64,000 nt of DNA from positions 1,524,448-1,588,447 of the forward strand of contig NZ_LR733275.1 in NCBI RefSeq assembly GCF_902506415.1, read 5' to 3'. Below the pieces are notes generated by a model, which worked only from the letters and a program-made list of their open reading frames with translations, searched no databases and was not told the DNA's origin. The translations under genes were made by a program, and so were the position numbers. Source of the stretch: Massilia sp. 9I (GTDB lineage: Bacteria > Pseudomonadota > Gammaproteobacteria > Burkholderiales > Burkholderiaceae_D). How positions within the stretch are numbered: position 1 is the first letter of the stretch; each line of letters begins with the position of its first letter. Positions 44,093 to 51,817 of this stretch are shown here, piece after piece.

Positions 44093-44173
44093 TTTGCTCT
44101 TGTTCCCATGTTCTGTGAGAGCGGTCGCGCGAAATTGCCTTCTCTACCATTCGCGCGCGTCGACAAAGCCCTG

Positions 44174-44551
44174 TTAACCCTGGGCGACGTTGATAGCGTC
44201 AACCCGGTCAGGATAGAACGCCAGGTGCGAAGCTATTTGGTTGACTGCAGAAAACGGATGTTCATAAGTCCATACGGCATTCACGCCACGTTCTCCGCCC
44301 GATCGAATATTGTAGTAAGCGCAGTCCCCTTTGTAAGGGCAATACGTTGCATGTTCGGTGCGCTCAAGCTGATCCATGCGAACGTCTTCGCGCGGGATGT
44401 ACAGGACAGCCGGATAGCTTGCTTCTTTCAGGGATAGCGCTCGAGTGCTGTCCGCAATGACAGTTCCACCCACGGTTACGGTAATGCGGCGAGACTCGGG
44501 CGTGATCGTGATCGGATGGTCCGGCCCAGGCAGTTTCATGGTCTTGTTCAT
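44174..44551 (-). CDS. DUF427 domain protein
   Basis: A 125-residue single-domain DUF427 protein: PGPDHPITITPESRRITVTV, then GGTVIADSTRALSLKEASYP, then YIPREDVRMDQLERTEHATY and CPYKGDCAYYNI, the strongly conserved core. The start at ATG 44551 gives the normal family N-terminus (MNKTMKLPGPDHP); the frame is open 20 codons further without conserved content. Cytosolic, function unknown. Confidence 0.9.
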   Translation of the reverse strand: MNKTMKLPGPDHPITITPESRRITVTVGGTVIADSTRALSLKEASYPAVLYIPREDVRMDQLERTEHATYCPYKGDCAYYNIRSGGERGVNAVWTYEHPFSAVNQIASHLAFYPDRVDAINVAQG

Positions 44552-44748
44552 ACGACACAGTCCAAAAAATTGTGAGAAGAGGCGCGGCAGGTAATGCATC
44601 TGCCGCGTCAAACCTTGACCTCAATGTCACCATACCGACCGTAGCCGGTCAAAAGCAGACTACCACGGTCACCGCGCTACCGACCCAAGTAGACCCGTTC
44701 AAACGCGCGAAATCCATTGCTTGGACAGCGCCCGACTTCAAGCTTGGA

Positions 44749-45447
44749 TCAAGCCTCGTTATCCAGTTCAGGGATGCCACTGCTACGATCGGCATACGCG
44801 GCCTGGAAGCTCGGACGCTGCTGCCAGCGCTGCCAGTAGGCATCCAGGAACTCGAAACGCTCGTCCAGCGGCGTGGCATTCACCGGGAACTTCGAGAACG
44901 CGATCGCAGTTGCCAGCGTGATGTCGGCGAAAGTAGGCTCATCGCCCCCCAGCAGCCATTTGCGTCCGTCCGAAAGATGCTTGTTGACGAGTGCAGCATG
45001 GGCCAACGCTTCTTTGCGGCAGTGTTCACCCCAGGCTTCGTTCTTCGTCAGTTCGAGTTTGAAGCCGAGACCGGTATGCAGAACGTGGAAAGCTGTGACG
45101 ATGCGATACAGGATGTGAACCCAGATGCGGTTATCCCACATGTTGTCCAGGCCCTGTTCCAGCGGCGTGTCACCCATGATCTTGCGGCCGGGGTAAGACT
45201 GGTCCAGGTAACGAACGACCGCTGCCGTTTCGGAGATGTAGCTACCGTCAGCGAGCTCGAGGGTCGGTGTCTCACCCCAGGCATTCATTTTCAAGTGGCG
45301 CCAGCCACGTTGTTCACCAACTGGCGTCATGTCGTAAATGGTCTCTTGGAACTGATCAGCAATTCCCTTTTCATGCATGAACAGGCGCAGGCGTTGCGGG
45401 TTGGGGAAAGCCGACGGCGAGGTGTAAACGTTCAGTTTGCTAGTCAT
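44749..45447 (-). CDS. glutathione S-transferase family protein
   Basis: A 232-residue GST. The thioredoxin-like N-domain (LNVYTSPSAFPNPQRLRLFM) and TPTLELADGSYISETAAVVR (cis-Pro and the Glu-Ser-type glutathione-binding turn SETAA) are followed by a helical C-domain with DISLATAIAF-like FADITLATAIAFSKF. A likely catalytic Ser/Tyr lies near SPSAFPNP. It would conjugate glutathione to electrophiles. The divergent LysR gene 159 bp away is its probable regulator. Confidence 0.9.
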   Translation of the reverse strand: MTSKLNVYTSPSAFPNPQRLRLFMHEKGIADQFQETIYDMTPVGEQRGWRHLKMNAWGETPTLELADGSYISETAAVVRYLDQSYPGRKIMGDTPLEQGLDNMWDNRIWVHILYRIVTAFHVLHTGLGFKLELTKNEAWGEHCRKEALAHAALVNKHLSDGRKWLLGGDEPTFADITLATAIAFSKFPVNATPLDERFEFLDAYWQRWQQRPSFQAAYADRSSGIPELDNEA

Positions 45448-45562
45448 TTTGCAGGTCCTTTTAGTGTGTCGATGTGTAGGCCAAACTGTGTACCTGCTTG
45501 TGTAGCGTGGCCTTGGCGCGTTATTGCTGAAGCAGTGAACGTACTTTAATGCGTCGTTCTTG

Positions 45563-45587
45563 ATTGATAAACCGTGTGATAATCAAT
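45563..45587. promoter_or_regulatory. candidate LysR operator dyad
   Basis: ATTGAT and ATCAAT are placed as an inverted repeat with 13 bp between them, in the divergent gap between the GST and LysR genes and 20 bp before the LysR start. The arrangement fits autoregulation by a LysR protein. It is a single site read by eye. Confidence 0.45.
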
Positions 45588-45606
45588 TCATTTATTACAA
45601 ACGGTA

Positions 45607-46524
45607 ATGAATATGGCAGCGGGCGACCCACGGCAACTTGGCAGCATCGAGCAGTTTTGTAGAGCAGCGGAGACTGGTAGCTTTACCAGTGCAGCTGAGA
45701 TTCTTGGTTTGACGCCGGCCGCGGTCAGTCGATCGATCAGCCGGCTCGAGCAGCGTCTTGGCGTGCGTCTTTTTTTGAGGACTACCCGCGCCGTCAAGCT
45801 GACAACGGAAGGAGAGCTTTATTGGAAGGAATGTCAGCTAGCACTCGAGCAAATCGCCGAGGCTGAGCGTGCGATCACAGGTGCGCAAACTGTTCCCAGC
45901 GGACCACTACGCATCAGTGTTAGTGCTGCTTACGGGACGTTTCGGTTGCTGCCTTTAATGCCCAAGTTTACCGAGCTTTATCCTCAGATCGACATCGAGA
46001 TCAGCATTTCCGACAAGATAATTGACTTCGTCGAAGAAGGCTTTGACCTGGCAATCCGGCTTGGCATTCAACAAGATTCACGTCTTGTCGCATTCAAGCT
46101 TGAGGACGCTATGGTAGGGGTATTTGGTACCCCAACATACCTTGCAAAAAAAGGTGTACCGCGCAGTATTGATGACCTCAGTGAACATGATTGTATCCAG
46201 TACATATCGCCGAATACAGGGCGCCCCCTGCAGTGGCTGTTCACCGATGAACACGGTACCTTCATCGAGAAGCCGATAACGAGCCGGATGCGCGTGCTTA
46301 ACGATGCGTTAGGGGCTGTCGCTTGGGTGAATGCGGGCGGAGGCCTTTATCAAACCTACCGCTTTGCAGTAGGCGACGCCTTGAGGCGTGGTGACCTTGT
46401 AGAGGTCCTTCAAGAATATGGCGGCCGCTCCCGCCCGTTTTCGATTCTCTACCCCCAGAATCGTCACCTGTCAGCGCGAGTACGCGCATTTGTAGAGTTC
46501 TTGCGCTCAGCAGTGAAATCTTAG
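45607..46524 (+). CDS. LysR family transcriptional regulator
   Basis: A 305-residue LysR protein: N-terminal winged helix (QFCRAAETGSFTSAAEILGL, then TPAAVSRSISRLEQRLGVRL) and C-terminal effector domain from about residue 92 (SGPLRISVSAAYGTFRLLPL, and IDIEISISDKIIDFVEEGFD). It is of the CrgA-like branch by the DLAIRLG motif. ATG at 45607 or 45613 could be used. Divergent from the GST gene, which is its likely target. Base composition is lower in GC than the chromosome average here. Confidence 0.92.
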   Translation: MNMAAGDPRQLGSIEQFCRAAETGSFTSAAEILGLTPAAVSRSISRLEQRLGVRLFLRTTRAVKLTTEGELYWKECQLALEQIAEAERAITGAQTVPSGPLRISVSAAYGTFRLLPLMPKFTELYPQIDIEISISDKIIDFVEEGFDLAIRLGIQQDSRLVAFKLEDAMVGVFGTPTYLAKKGVPRSIDDLSEHDCIQYISPNTGRPLQWLFTDEHGTFIEKPITSRMRVLNDALGAVAWVNAGGGLYQTYRFAVGDALRRGDLVEVLQEYGGRSRPFSILYPQNRHLSARVRAFVEFLRSAVKS

Positions 46525-46614
46525 GTTGTAAGATGCGTGCAATATCGAAGCCGTAGCTTCGAGCCTGCTCAGCCGCACGCTGTACATGCTGCTCTCAACT
46601 CAAACCGGACATCC

Positions 46615-47001
46615 TTATCGCTTCCTTATCCGGTCATTCAAGCCCCTGGCGCCGCTGCCTATGAGTGTTCCGAGAACAAATCCAATGGAAGCCACACCTA
46701 GCGACCAACCGAAGAGAACTGGAAGCATCATCCTTCCAAGGAAACCGATACCATTGAGTGTGATAGCGGTCCAAATGGTGAAACAACTCATCCCCAAACC
46801 CAAGCCAGCAAGAAAGGGAAGAAACGATACTGTGATGGCCCCTGCACAGGCAGAGATGATGAATTCATAGACAGACGCGTCGATACCATTTTCTGGCTGC
46901 ATACCACTGACGATTGCCCAAGCGAGAAAAGCGCTCATACCCAGTGCTACGCCAGGTAGGCTTTTGAGCCTTCCGGTGATTGTCAGCGACTTCATGAACA
47001 T
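46615..47001 (-). CDS. small polytopic membrane protein, last gene of the repeat-linked array
   Basis: About 128 residues, with hydrophobic segments near residues 17-35, 43-70 and 75-115 and a basic end (GLNDRIRKR). The start is taken as ATG 47001 (or 46995); the frame remains open to 47184, but that part reads through the repeat at 47025-47087 and gives a low-complexity, non-conserved peptide. No family recognised. Confidence 0.6.
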   Translation of the reverse strand: MFMKSLTITGRLKSLPGVALGMSAFLAWAIVSGMQPENGIDASVYEFIISACAGAITVSFLPFLAGLGLGMSCFTIWTAITLNGIGFLGRMMLPVLFGWSLGVASIGFVLGTLIGSGARGLNDRIRKR

Positions 47002-47024
47002 GTTGACGAAAGTATCGTTAGGCC

Positions 47025-47087
47025 AATGTCCGCTCGTGGCCGATTGCGGACCTATTGTAGCGTCCGCTTCCGACCCGAAGCAGTCAT
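47025..47087. repeat. array repeat R1, short form
   Basis: Two adjacent hairpin units share GTCCGC/GCGGAC type arms. On the minus strand the first is TGCTTCGGGTCGGAAGCGG and the second ends CGGCCACGAGCGGAC, joined by CGCTACAATAG. It follows the stop of the gene at 47084. Confidence 0.85.
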
Positions 47088-47308
47088 TTACCGGCCGACT
47101 TTGCAGATCTATCAACCTGAATCTGCTCAAGGTAACGAACCAGCCCTTTGTAAAGACTGCTGTCTTCGATTGAAAATACATCACTTAAACCGGGCTCGCG
47201 AATGCGTGCGGCGTTGTAGATGAGCTGGCCCAACCGCAGATCCGGCTCAAGTGTCCATACTTCGCGCAGCAGTTCGAGTACCTCGTCAATTCTGGCCGGA
47301 TCGCGCAT
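47084..47308 (-). CDS. YihD/DUF1040-like small protein
   Basis: A 74-residue helical protein starting MRDPARIDEVLELLREVW, then TLEPDLRLGQLIYNAA and DVFSIEDSSLYKGLVRYLEQ. This resembles the DUF1040/YihD group and related short proteins with the RIDEVLELLxxVW start. ATG 47308 is chosen because this motif begins there. The C-terminal residues run into repeat R1. Function unknown. Confidence 0.72.
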   Translation of the reverse strand: MRDPARIDEVLELLREVWTLEPDLRLGQLIYNAARIREPGLSDVFSIEDSSLYKGLVRYLEQIQVDRSAKSAGK

Positions 47309-47340
47309 TGTGGGGATTTCCTGAAGTGTTAAAGATCCAG

Positions 47341-47450
47341 TGACCGCTTGTGGCCGAAGGCGGCCGTTTAGCTCAAGCATAGCAGGTCGCCAGGACCGAA
47401 AAATCGCGGACTGTCACGTAGGGCTGCTACCGACCCGAAGCGGACAGTCA
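47341..47450. repeat. array repeat R2, long form
   Basis: The outer arms match the short form (minus strand GACTGTCCGCTTCGGGTCGG and CGGCCACAAGCGGTC), but the middle is replaced by a longer segment containing TGCTATGCTTGAGC, shared with R4 and R7. It lies just after the stop of the LprI-like gene. Confidence 0.8.
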
Positions 47451-47469
47451 ACCAGCCCTGGATGACCTA

Positions 47470-47805
47470 CTATTTTTTTCCGTCGTCACCCATTCTGTAG
47501 GTACCGGCCTTGTCTCGAAAGAATGAGTCTTCCAGAGCAGCAACACGTTCCTGGGTTCGCTGGATTTGACAGTCAAGTGGCTGTGCGCTGAATGCCCATG
47601 CACAGTCAAGGTCTCGGTATTCAATCCAAGCCCGCTGAGCCTTCCGAAGCTTGACTTGTTCATCGGAGGCCATAAGGCTAAGGATCCGCTGGTACGTTGT
47701 ATTCAGCCGTTCATTCGCATTAGCTAGTTCGGCTGGCCGAGTGTCCTGAGCTAGAGCGGTCCCTATAGTAAGGGTAAGCAAAGTGAGGCAAGCAATGGAT
47801 TTCAT
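47470..47805 (-). CDS. LprI-like lysozyme-inhibitor family protein
   Basis: A 111-residue exported protein: signal SIACLTLLTLTIGTALA then QDTRPAELANANERLNTTYQ. The LprI/PF07007 pattern is clear in KLRKAQRAWIEYRDLDCAWA and in the paired cysteines (DLDC, PLDC). In Mycobacterium LprI inhibits host lysozyme; in proteobacteria the role is unproved. It is one of the repeat-linked small genes. Confidence 0.85.
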   Translation of the reverse strand: MKSIACLTLLTLTIGTALAQDTRPAELANANERLNTTYQRILSLMASDEQVKLRKAQRAWIEYRDLDCAWAFSAQPLDCQIQRTQERVAALEDSFFRDKAGTYRMGDDGKK

Positions 47806-47845
47806 TTTCTGTTTAGATTAACTCGAGCTTAATCCGAGGGCGCGC

Positions 47846-47909
47846 AACGACTGCTCCTGGCCGATTGCGGACCTATTGTAGCGTCCGCTTACGACCCGAA
47901 GCGGACGTT
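47846..47909. repeat. array repeat R3, short form
   Basis: On the minus strand it reads AACGTCCGCTTCGGGTCG at one end and CGGCCAGGAGCAGTCGTT at the other. This is the only copy with AAC at the start and GTT at the end, the pair expected of an attC-like site. It lies 52 bp after the stop of the gene at 47961. Confidence 0.85.
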
Positions 47910-47960
47910 GGCTAGTGTCAGACGTAGACTGTAGCGAGCGTAGTTTCGTCTCGCAATTTC

Positions 47961-48245
47961 CTACATAAGTTCAGCGTACAAAAGCCGGAGTATCTCGTCG
48001 CCTGCGTTTGAATTCGCAAGCAGATAGCTACCGCTCCAGTTGTCCCACCCGCTTGAAATCTCAAGCTCGGCACGTAAAAACGACGGACTTATGCCTTCGT
48101 CGAGTCCAGCCACGGTGTCCCCCTGCCTAGAAAATCCGAGTTCGTTTTCAAGTTTGCCGCACACCTGTTGGTATGCCACGGAATCGTAATCGCCGAACTC
48201 GAGAGTTACATGTCCGTTAGCGGCGATGGACAAAGATGGGTTCAT
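47961..48245 (-). CDS. small hypothetical protein in the repeat-linked array
   Basis: A 94-residue acidic protein: NPSLSIAANGHVTLEFGDYD, then QQVCGKLENELGFSRQGDTV and RLLYAELM at the end. No signal peptide, no family recognised. ATG 48245 is preferred because the open frame before it (to 48332) crosses repeat R4. Confidence 0.6.
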   Translation of the reverse strand: MNPSLSIAANGHVTLEFGDYDSVAYQQVCGKLENELGFSRQGDTVAGLDEGISPSFLRAELEISSGWDNWSGSYLLANSNAGDEILRLLYAELM

Positions 48246-48294
48246 AGTGATGTGTTTATGGCTGAGTTCAGACAACAATGCGTTCTCGACGTAG

Positions 48295-48403
48295 GTCCGC
48301 TTCTGGCCGAACCCGGCCATTCGACTCAGCATATCAGCTTGCCGACCTGGAAAAGTCGCAGGCTGTTACGGCAGGCCGCTCTCGACCCGAACCGGACGTA
48401 ACC
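48295..48403. repeat. array repeat R4, long form
   Basis: Ends match the short form (plus strand GTCCGCTTCTGGCCG and CTCGACCCGAACCGGAC). The middle has TCAGCATATCAGCTTGC and GGAAAAGTCGC, shared with R2 and R7. It lies 23 bp after the stop of the gene at 48426. Confidence 0.8.
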
Positions 48404-48425
48404 TGTAGCGTCCGATTATCCGATG

Positions 48426-48794
48426 TCACCTACCGCTTTCAAACGGGCGTAGCTCTTCAATGCTAGGTAGAAACCGGAGCGCTTCACCTCCGAGACTGTA
48501 GAACTCGATTCCGCTCAACAGTCCACCGCTCTCAAATATAAAAGCGCCGCTTACTTCGTTCCCTTCGCCGACGAAGTAGTCACCCAGAATATGAACGCCG
48601 GCCGGCGGCAAAGGCTGCCCCTGTATCTGGAAATTGATACTTGCGCACCCGCATGGACATTTCCATGAGGTGACTTCTGCAAGCTCGAGCTGCGGCAGAA
48701 ACGCTGACGCTTCAGGGGTGCCGTGTTCAAGCATCCATCGAGCTAGGCGCAGCTCATTAGATGCCAATGCTCGATTTCCTATTGGGTTATCCAT
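48426..48794 (-). CDS. hypothetical protein with CPCGC motif in the repeat-linked array
   Basis: A 122-residue soluble protein. It starts MDNPIGNRALASNELRLARW, contains a cysteine knot-like TSWKCPCGCASINF and ends with SGIEFYSLGGEALRFLPSIE. The order (helical start, Cys cluster, beta hairpins) looks like small immunity-type proteins, but I cannot name a family. Start ATG 48794. Confidence 0.6.
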   Translation of the reverse strand: MDNPIGNRALASNELRLARWMLEHGTPEASAFLPQLELAEVTSWKCPCGCASINFQIQGQPLPPAGVHILGDYFVGEGNEVSGAFIFESGGLLSGIEFYSLGGEALRFLPSIEELRPFESGR

Positions 48795-48851
48795 GAAGTC
48801 TGCTCAACTGATTGTTGTTTCTAATACGGTAGGTCGCGTGCGCTTGCGCCA

Positions 48852-48912
48852 CTGTCCGCTTCTGGCCGTTTGCAGACCTATCGTAGCGTCCGCTACCGAC
48901 CCGAAGCGGACG
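48852..48912. repeat. array repeat R5, short form
   Basis: The best-preserved copy: plus strand GTCCGCTTCTGGCCG and CGACCCGAAGCGGAC at the two ends form an almost perfect inverted pair. Each half is also a hairpin with GTCCGC/GCGGAC arms. It lies 8 bp after the stop of the gene at 48920. Confidence 0.9.
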
Positions 48913-48919
48913 ATGGACT

Positions 48920-49222
48920 TCACGCATCTTCAAGATCGGAAGCCCAGGCAGGATATGCATCCCAAGTAGCGTAGTGACACACGAATTCAGCCTTGGTCTC
49001 TCTAGAGCTACGTTTCGAGGCAATCATCTCCAACAACTCAGTTACAAGCTCAGCTTCGAGAAAATAGACAAAGCCTTCTTCCTTATCGTGCCGCACGACC
49101 GTGTCGTCCTTTCCAAACTGGACGATCTTCGCCTCACTGCTCAACTGGAACGGTTCGCGCGTGTAGATCACGGATTGCTCCGGCATCTGTCCAACAAGAA
49201 AAATCGCATCTAGAAGCTGCAT
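48920..49222 (-). CDS. hypothetical protein in the repeat-linked array
   Basis: A 100-residue protein: QLLDAIFLVGQMPEQSVIYT, then EPFQLSSEAKIVQF and GFVYFLEAELVTELLEMIAS. Beta-rich start and a helical acidic middle. Not recognised; small size and shape resemble immunity proteins, which is only an impression. Start ATG 49222. Confidence 0.6.
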   Translation of the reverse strand: MQLLDAIFLVGQMPEQSVIYTREPFQLSSEAKIVQFGKDDTVVRHDKEEGFVYFLEAELVTELLEMIASKRSSRETKAEFVCHYATWDAYPAWASDLEDA

Positions 49223-49257
49223 ATGACCTCAAGAGAAAGTCCCGAGCTACATCGTGA

Positions 49258-49300
49258 CCGTCCGCTCCTGGCCGATTCCGGACGCCCGGATAGGGCGATG
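49258..49300. repeat. array repeat R6, half copy
   Basis: Only the half with GTCCGCTCCTGGCCGATTCC followed by GGACGCCCGG is recognisable; the other half is lost or diverged. It lies after the stop of the TonB-like gene (49348). Confidence 0.65.
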
Positions 49301-49347
49301 TGGACCGGTGCAGTTAGCAACGTCAGAACCGAGCTTTATTGGCTTGG

Positions 49348-49785
49348 CTACTCCAAGGTCCAGACATATTGAAGCAAGACCCATTCTTTCTTAGGTTGGC
49401 TGTCTTGGGGCGCTACTTGAAGCTTGCAACGGGCAGTGGCCTCCAAGGCAGCCTTGTCTTGTATTGGGTAGCCGCTTGATTTGAAGATCTCCTTTTCAAG
49501 AACAGTCCCATCCGTGTCAATGAGGAACTTCATCGTGACCGTTCCCGTCATTTGTTTGCGGAGTGCTGCATGCGACCAAGCAGGTCTCTCGCAAGGCATG
49601 ACTGGCATCGCTGAACGAAGCTTCGGAAGCGTACTAGCCGTTTCGGGAAGAAGATCGTTGCTGGCTGACGTGTTCGTCTGCGCTGCACACGCGGGCACAA
49701 TGATCGCGCCAAATATCAGGAAGCTATGTAAGCTCCGATGTAGGCTTGCTGGCCCAGCAAAATGAAAGTGAAACATCTTATGCAT
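49348..49785 (-). CDS. small exported protein with TonB C-terminal-like domain
   Basis: A 145-residue protein. After a hydrophobic N-terminal segment (LHSFLIFGAIIVPACAA) the C-terminal 90 residues match the TonB C-terminal domain: HAALRKQMTGTVTMKFLIDT, then DGTVLEKEIFKSSGYPIQDK and AALEATARCKLQVAP. The proline-rich spacer of true TonB is absent, so it is probably a periplasmic TonB-like protein not driving receptors. ATG 49785 is preferred over the open frame to 49890, which crosses repeat R7. Confidence 0.75.
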   Translation of the reverse strand: MHKMFHFHFAGPASLHRSLHSFLIFGAIIVPACAAQTNTSASNDLLPETASTLPKLRSAMPVMPCERPAWSHAALRKQMTGTVTMKFLIDTDGTVLEKEIFKSSGYPIQDKAALEATARCKLQVAPQDSQPKKEWVLLQYVWTLE

Positions 49786-49810
49786 GCGTTGCTCGTTCGC
49801 TAGAAGAATG

Positions 49811-49918
49811 ACGCTACGCCCTGGTTCAGCGAGGCCGTCGGGATCAGCATAGCAGTTTGCTAGTGATGGAAAGTCACGAACATTCACCAAGGGCAGCTAC
49901 CGACCCTAAGCGGTCTGT
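49811..49918. repeat. array repeat R7, long form
   Basis: Contains CAGCTACCGACCCTAAGCGG at its right end and the long-form middle (TCAGCATAGCAG and GGAAAGTCAC) shared with R2 and R4. The stop codon of the gene at 49906 lies inside it. Confidence 0.7.
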
Positions 49919-50358
49919 GAGTTGCCTTGTCTTAGTACCTCTACACCAAGGCTCATGGGTGGATACATATGCCTGACGATTAGCGTTACTCCGGTTTCCA
50001 AAGCGACTTCAATAGCAGAGTCAGGGCCTTCTCCCAATGCGTCCCAGACCCTCACCCCGGCGACCATCGCAGGTAGACACTCCTGAATTTCGTCTAGCCG
50101 CTCTAGTGTTTGCAACACCTCTGGCACTACTGAAGGCGGTGGTAACTCCTGAACATCAATACCAAGCGCCGGATAAGCGTCGTCTATCGGAACCTCGCAT
50201 GGCACGACCTGTACGGAAGGGGCGACAGAAAAGTGAAAGCTAACAACGTGGGTGCAGATTGCTGCCGTAGTTTCGTCCACCCATGCGGGGTGCACTTGCG
50301 CTCGTGGACTCACCCAAACCGCGTCAAGGAGACGGCCAACCATTAACAATGCGTTCAT
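49906..50358 (-). CDS. hypothetical protein in the repeat-linked array
   Basis: A 150-residue soluble acidic protein: NALLMVGRLLDAVWVSPRAQ, a proline-rich centre with VQELPPPSVVPEV and a beta-rich end (SAIEVALETGVTLIVRHMYP). Not recognised. Its last codons are supplied by repeat R7, so repeat insertion may have changed the C-terminus. Confidence 0.6.
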   Translation of the reverse strand: MNALLMVGRLLDAVWVSPRAQVHPAWVDETTAAICTHVVSFHFSVAPSVQVVPCEVPIDDAYPALGIDVQELPPPSVVPEVLQTLERLDEIQECLPAMVAGVRVWDALGEGPDSAIEVALETGVTLIVRHMYPPMSLGVEVLRQGNSQTA

Positions 50359-50393
50359 CGTTCGCTACCTCGGAATGCCTCACTAGCCTTTCG

Positions 50394-50423
50394 ACGTCTG
50401 CTTTTGGCCGTTAGCAGACGCTT
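50394..50423. repeat. array repeat R8, half copy
   Basis: GTCTGCTTTTGGCCGTTAGC followed by AGACGC is one hairpin unit of the repeat with altered arms. It follows the gene at 50460 and is the last copy on the right. Confidence 0.6.
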
Positions 50424-50459
50424 AGAACGGCCAGTTCGCACCAGCGCTTAAAAGTATCT

Positions 50460-50837
50460 TCAGCTCCTGCCGATCGGCTCGACGATCTTCTCGGCTTCGG
50501 CCTGGCAGTTCTCGAGCTTCGCGTCGTCCGCTTCCACCGGCCCGTACCATTCGCGCACGCCGAAAAACCCTCTGGTCCGCAGGATCCATGCCTTGCGCGT
50601 TTCGGTATCGAATACGATCTTGTGCTTGAAACCATCACTGACGAATTCCGGCGTATGAATCGGCAGATGCAGCAGGCGCCCCGTCTTCGAGAATTTCGGC
50701 AGGCTGACGGACGATATCGGCGTGAGGAAACCGCTGAACGTGATGCCGTAGCGTTTGGTCAGTGCATCGAGCTCCGGACAGGCGCTGGCATTGGCGCCGA
50801 GCAGGGCTGCGACGAGGGCGACAAACGTCCGTTTCAT
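50460..50837 (-). CDS. small exported protein, function unknown
   Basis: A 125-residue protein with a signal peptide (KRTFVALVAALLGANASA). Mature part: CPELDALTKRYGITFSGFLT, then IHTPEFVSDGFKHKIVFDTE and FFGVREWYGPVE. Not recognised. GC content is back to the level of the surrounding chromosome, so the low-GC array ends at about 50.45 kb and this gene probably belongs to the core side. Confidence 0.65.
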   Translation of the reverse strand: MKRTFVALVAALLGANASACPELDALTKRYGITFSGFLTPISSVSLPKFSKTGRLLHLPIHTPEFVSDGFKHKIVFDTETRKAWILRTRGFFGVREWYGPVEADDAKLENCQAEAEKIVEPIGRS

Positions 50838-50916
50838 GGCGATCCATTCCTGCTGGCTGGGATGCGGAACACGATAGCAGCAGTTCTCGATCGCGGCAAT
50901 CCTGCCGAAGGCGCCA

Positions 50917-51651
50917 TCACAGGCGCCGCAGCTGCCAGGTGCCATACGGATTGGCAAACAGCGAGTCCGGCCCGTAGTCGACGCCCTTCCCCGCCGAGAC
51001 GACGTACACCGGCGCATCCGGCGCGCAGGCAAAGGTCTGGCCTTCCTTGATGATCGGGTGTTCCGTGTACAAGTACCAGGAAAAGGTCCGCGCCACCTCG
51101 ACGGCCTCGGCGCTGTCTTCTTCAAACACCTGCACATCGTGCATGCCAAAGGTATGCATACTGCAGGAATACGCTTCGCGGCGGCCGCCGACCACGGCCA
51201 CGAAAGCGTTATAGGGGCTGAACAAGGCAAACTCCGCGCACATCCTGCGCCAGGCCTGCGGCGCATGCGCCAGGCCGCTGCTTTCCACCTTTACGCCAAG
51301 GCCGCCCGCAACGAGCAATGCCTGCGCCGCCAGCATCAGGGCCTGGACGTTCTGGTCCGAGCCGCCATGGCCCAGCAGGTAGACGACGCTGCGGTGTGAA
51401 CCGATCGCGGCCATCTCGGGCGCATCGCGCCAGTGCGGGCCGGCTGCAGCAAACGCCTGGGCCATGCGTTCGTCGGCAGCTTCATGTTCCAGCTCGAAGA
51501 CGTGCTTGGTCTGGACATGCATCAGCAGGCGTCCCGCAAACAGGTAGTCGCCCTTACTCCCCGCGATAATGCGCTGCAGGAGTTCGCTGCGATCGCTCCA
51601 GGGGCCGGGGATGCACAGGACCAGTTGGGCCAGCGGCTTGGTGTCACTCAT
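50917..51651 (-). CDS. DUF4261-like protein
   Basis: A 244-residue soluble protein. LAQLVLCIPGPWSDRSELLQ at the start, LLGHGGSDQNVQALMLAAQA in the middle and the segment SAEAVEVARTFSWYLYTEHP near the end fit the DUF4261 family as I know it, but certainty is moderate. Function unknown; such proteins often sit with type VI secretion or immunity genes. Leftward, 79 bp before the exported gene at 50460. Confidence 0.65.
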   Translation of the reverse strand: MSDTKPLAQLVLCIPGPWSDRSELLQRIIAGSKGDYLFAGRLLMHVQTKHVFELEHEAADERMAQAFAAAGPHWRDAPEMAAIGSHRSVVYLLGHGGSDQNVQALMLAAQALLVAGGLGVKVESSGLAHAPQAWRRMCAEFALFSPYNAFVAVVGGRREAYSCSMHTFGMHDVQVFEEDSAEAVEVARTFSWYLYTEHPIIKEGQTFACAPDAPVYVVSAGKGVDYGPDSLFANPYGTWQLRRL

Positions 51652-51817
51652 GGGTTGAATTTGTAAATTGTCGAATGCGAGGGCTTTACCATCTCACGCA
51701 ACGATAGCAAAGTGCGCCCACGAAAAACGCGCGCTTTGTCACCCGAGGCCAGCCAACCCGGCCGTTTTCCGAAAATACTTGGAACTTTTCGTCACACCGC
51801 CCGGAATACGGTTAAAG

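Noticed and set aside
49801..49890. Longer N-terminus for the TonB-like protein
   Set aside because: The extra codons come from repeat R7; a hydrophobic signal-like segment follows Met at 49785.
47021..50430. Functional integron attC sites
   Set aside because: GTTRRRY/RYYYAAC core sites are not kept in most copies and no integrase gene is in the window, so the repeats are not annotated as attC; the idea is kept only as a finding.
47021..50430. CRISPR array
   Set aside because: Repeats are spaced by whole genes, vary in length and sequence, and no cas genes or uniform spacers exist.
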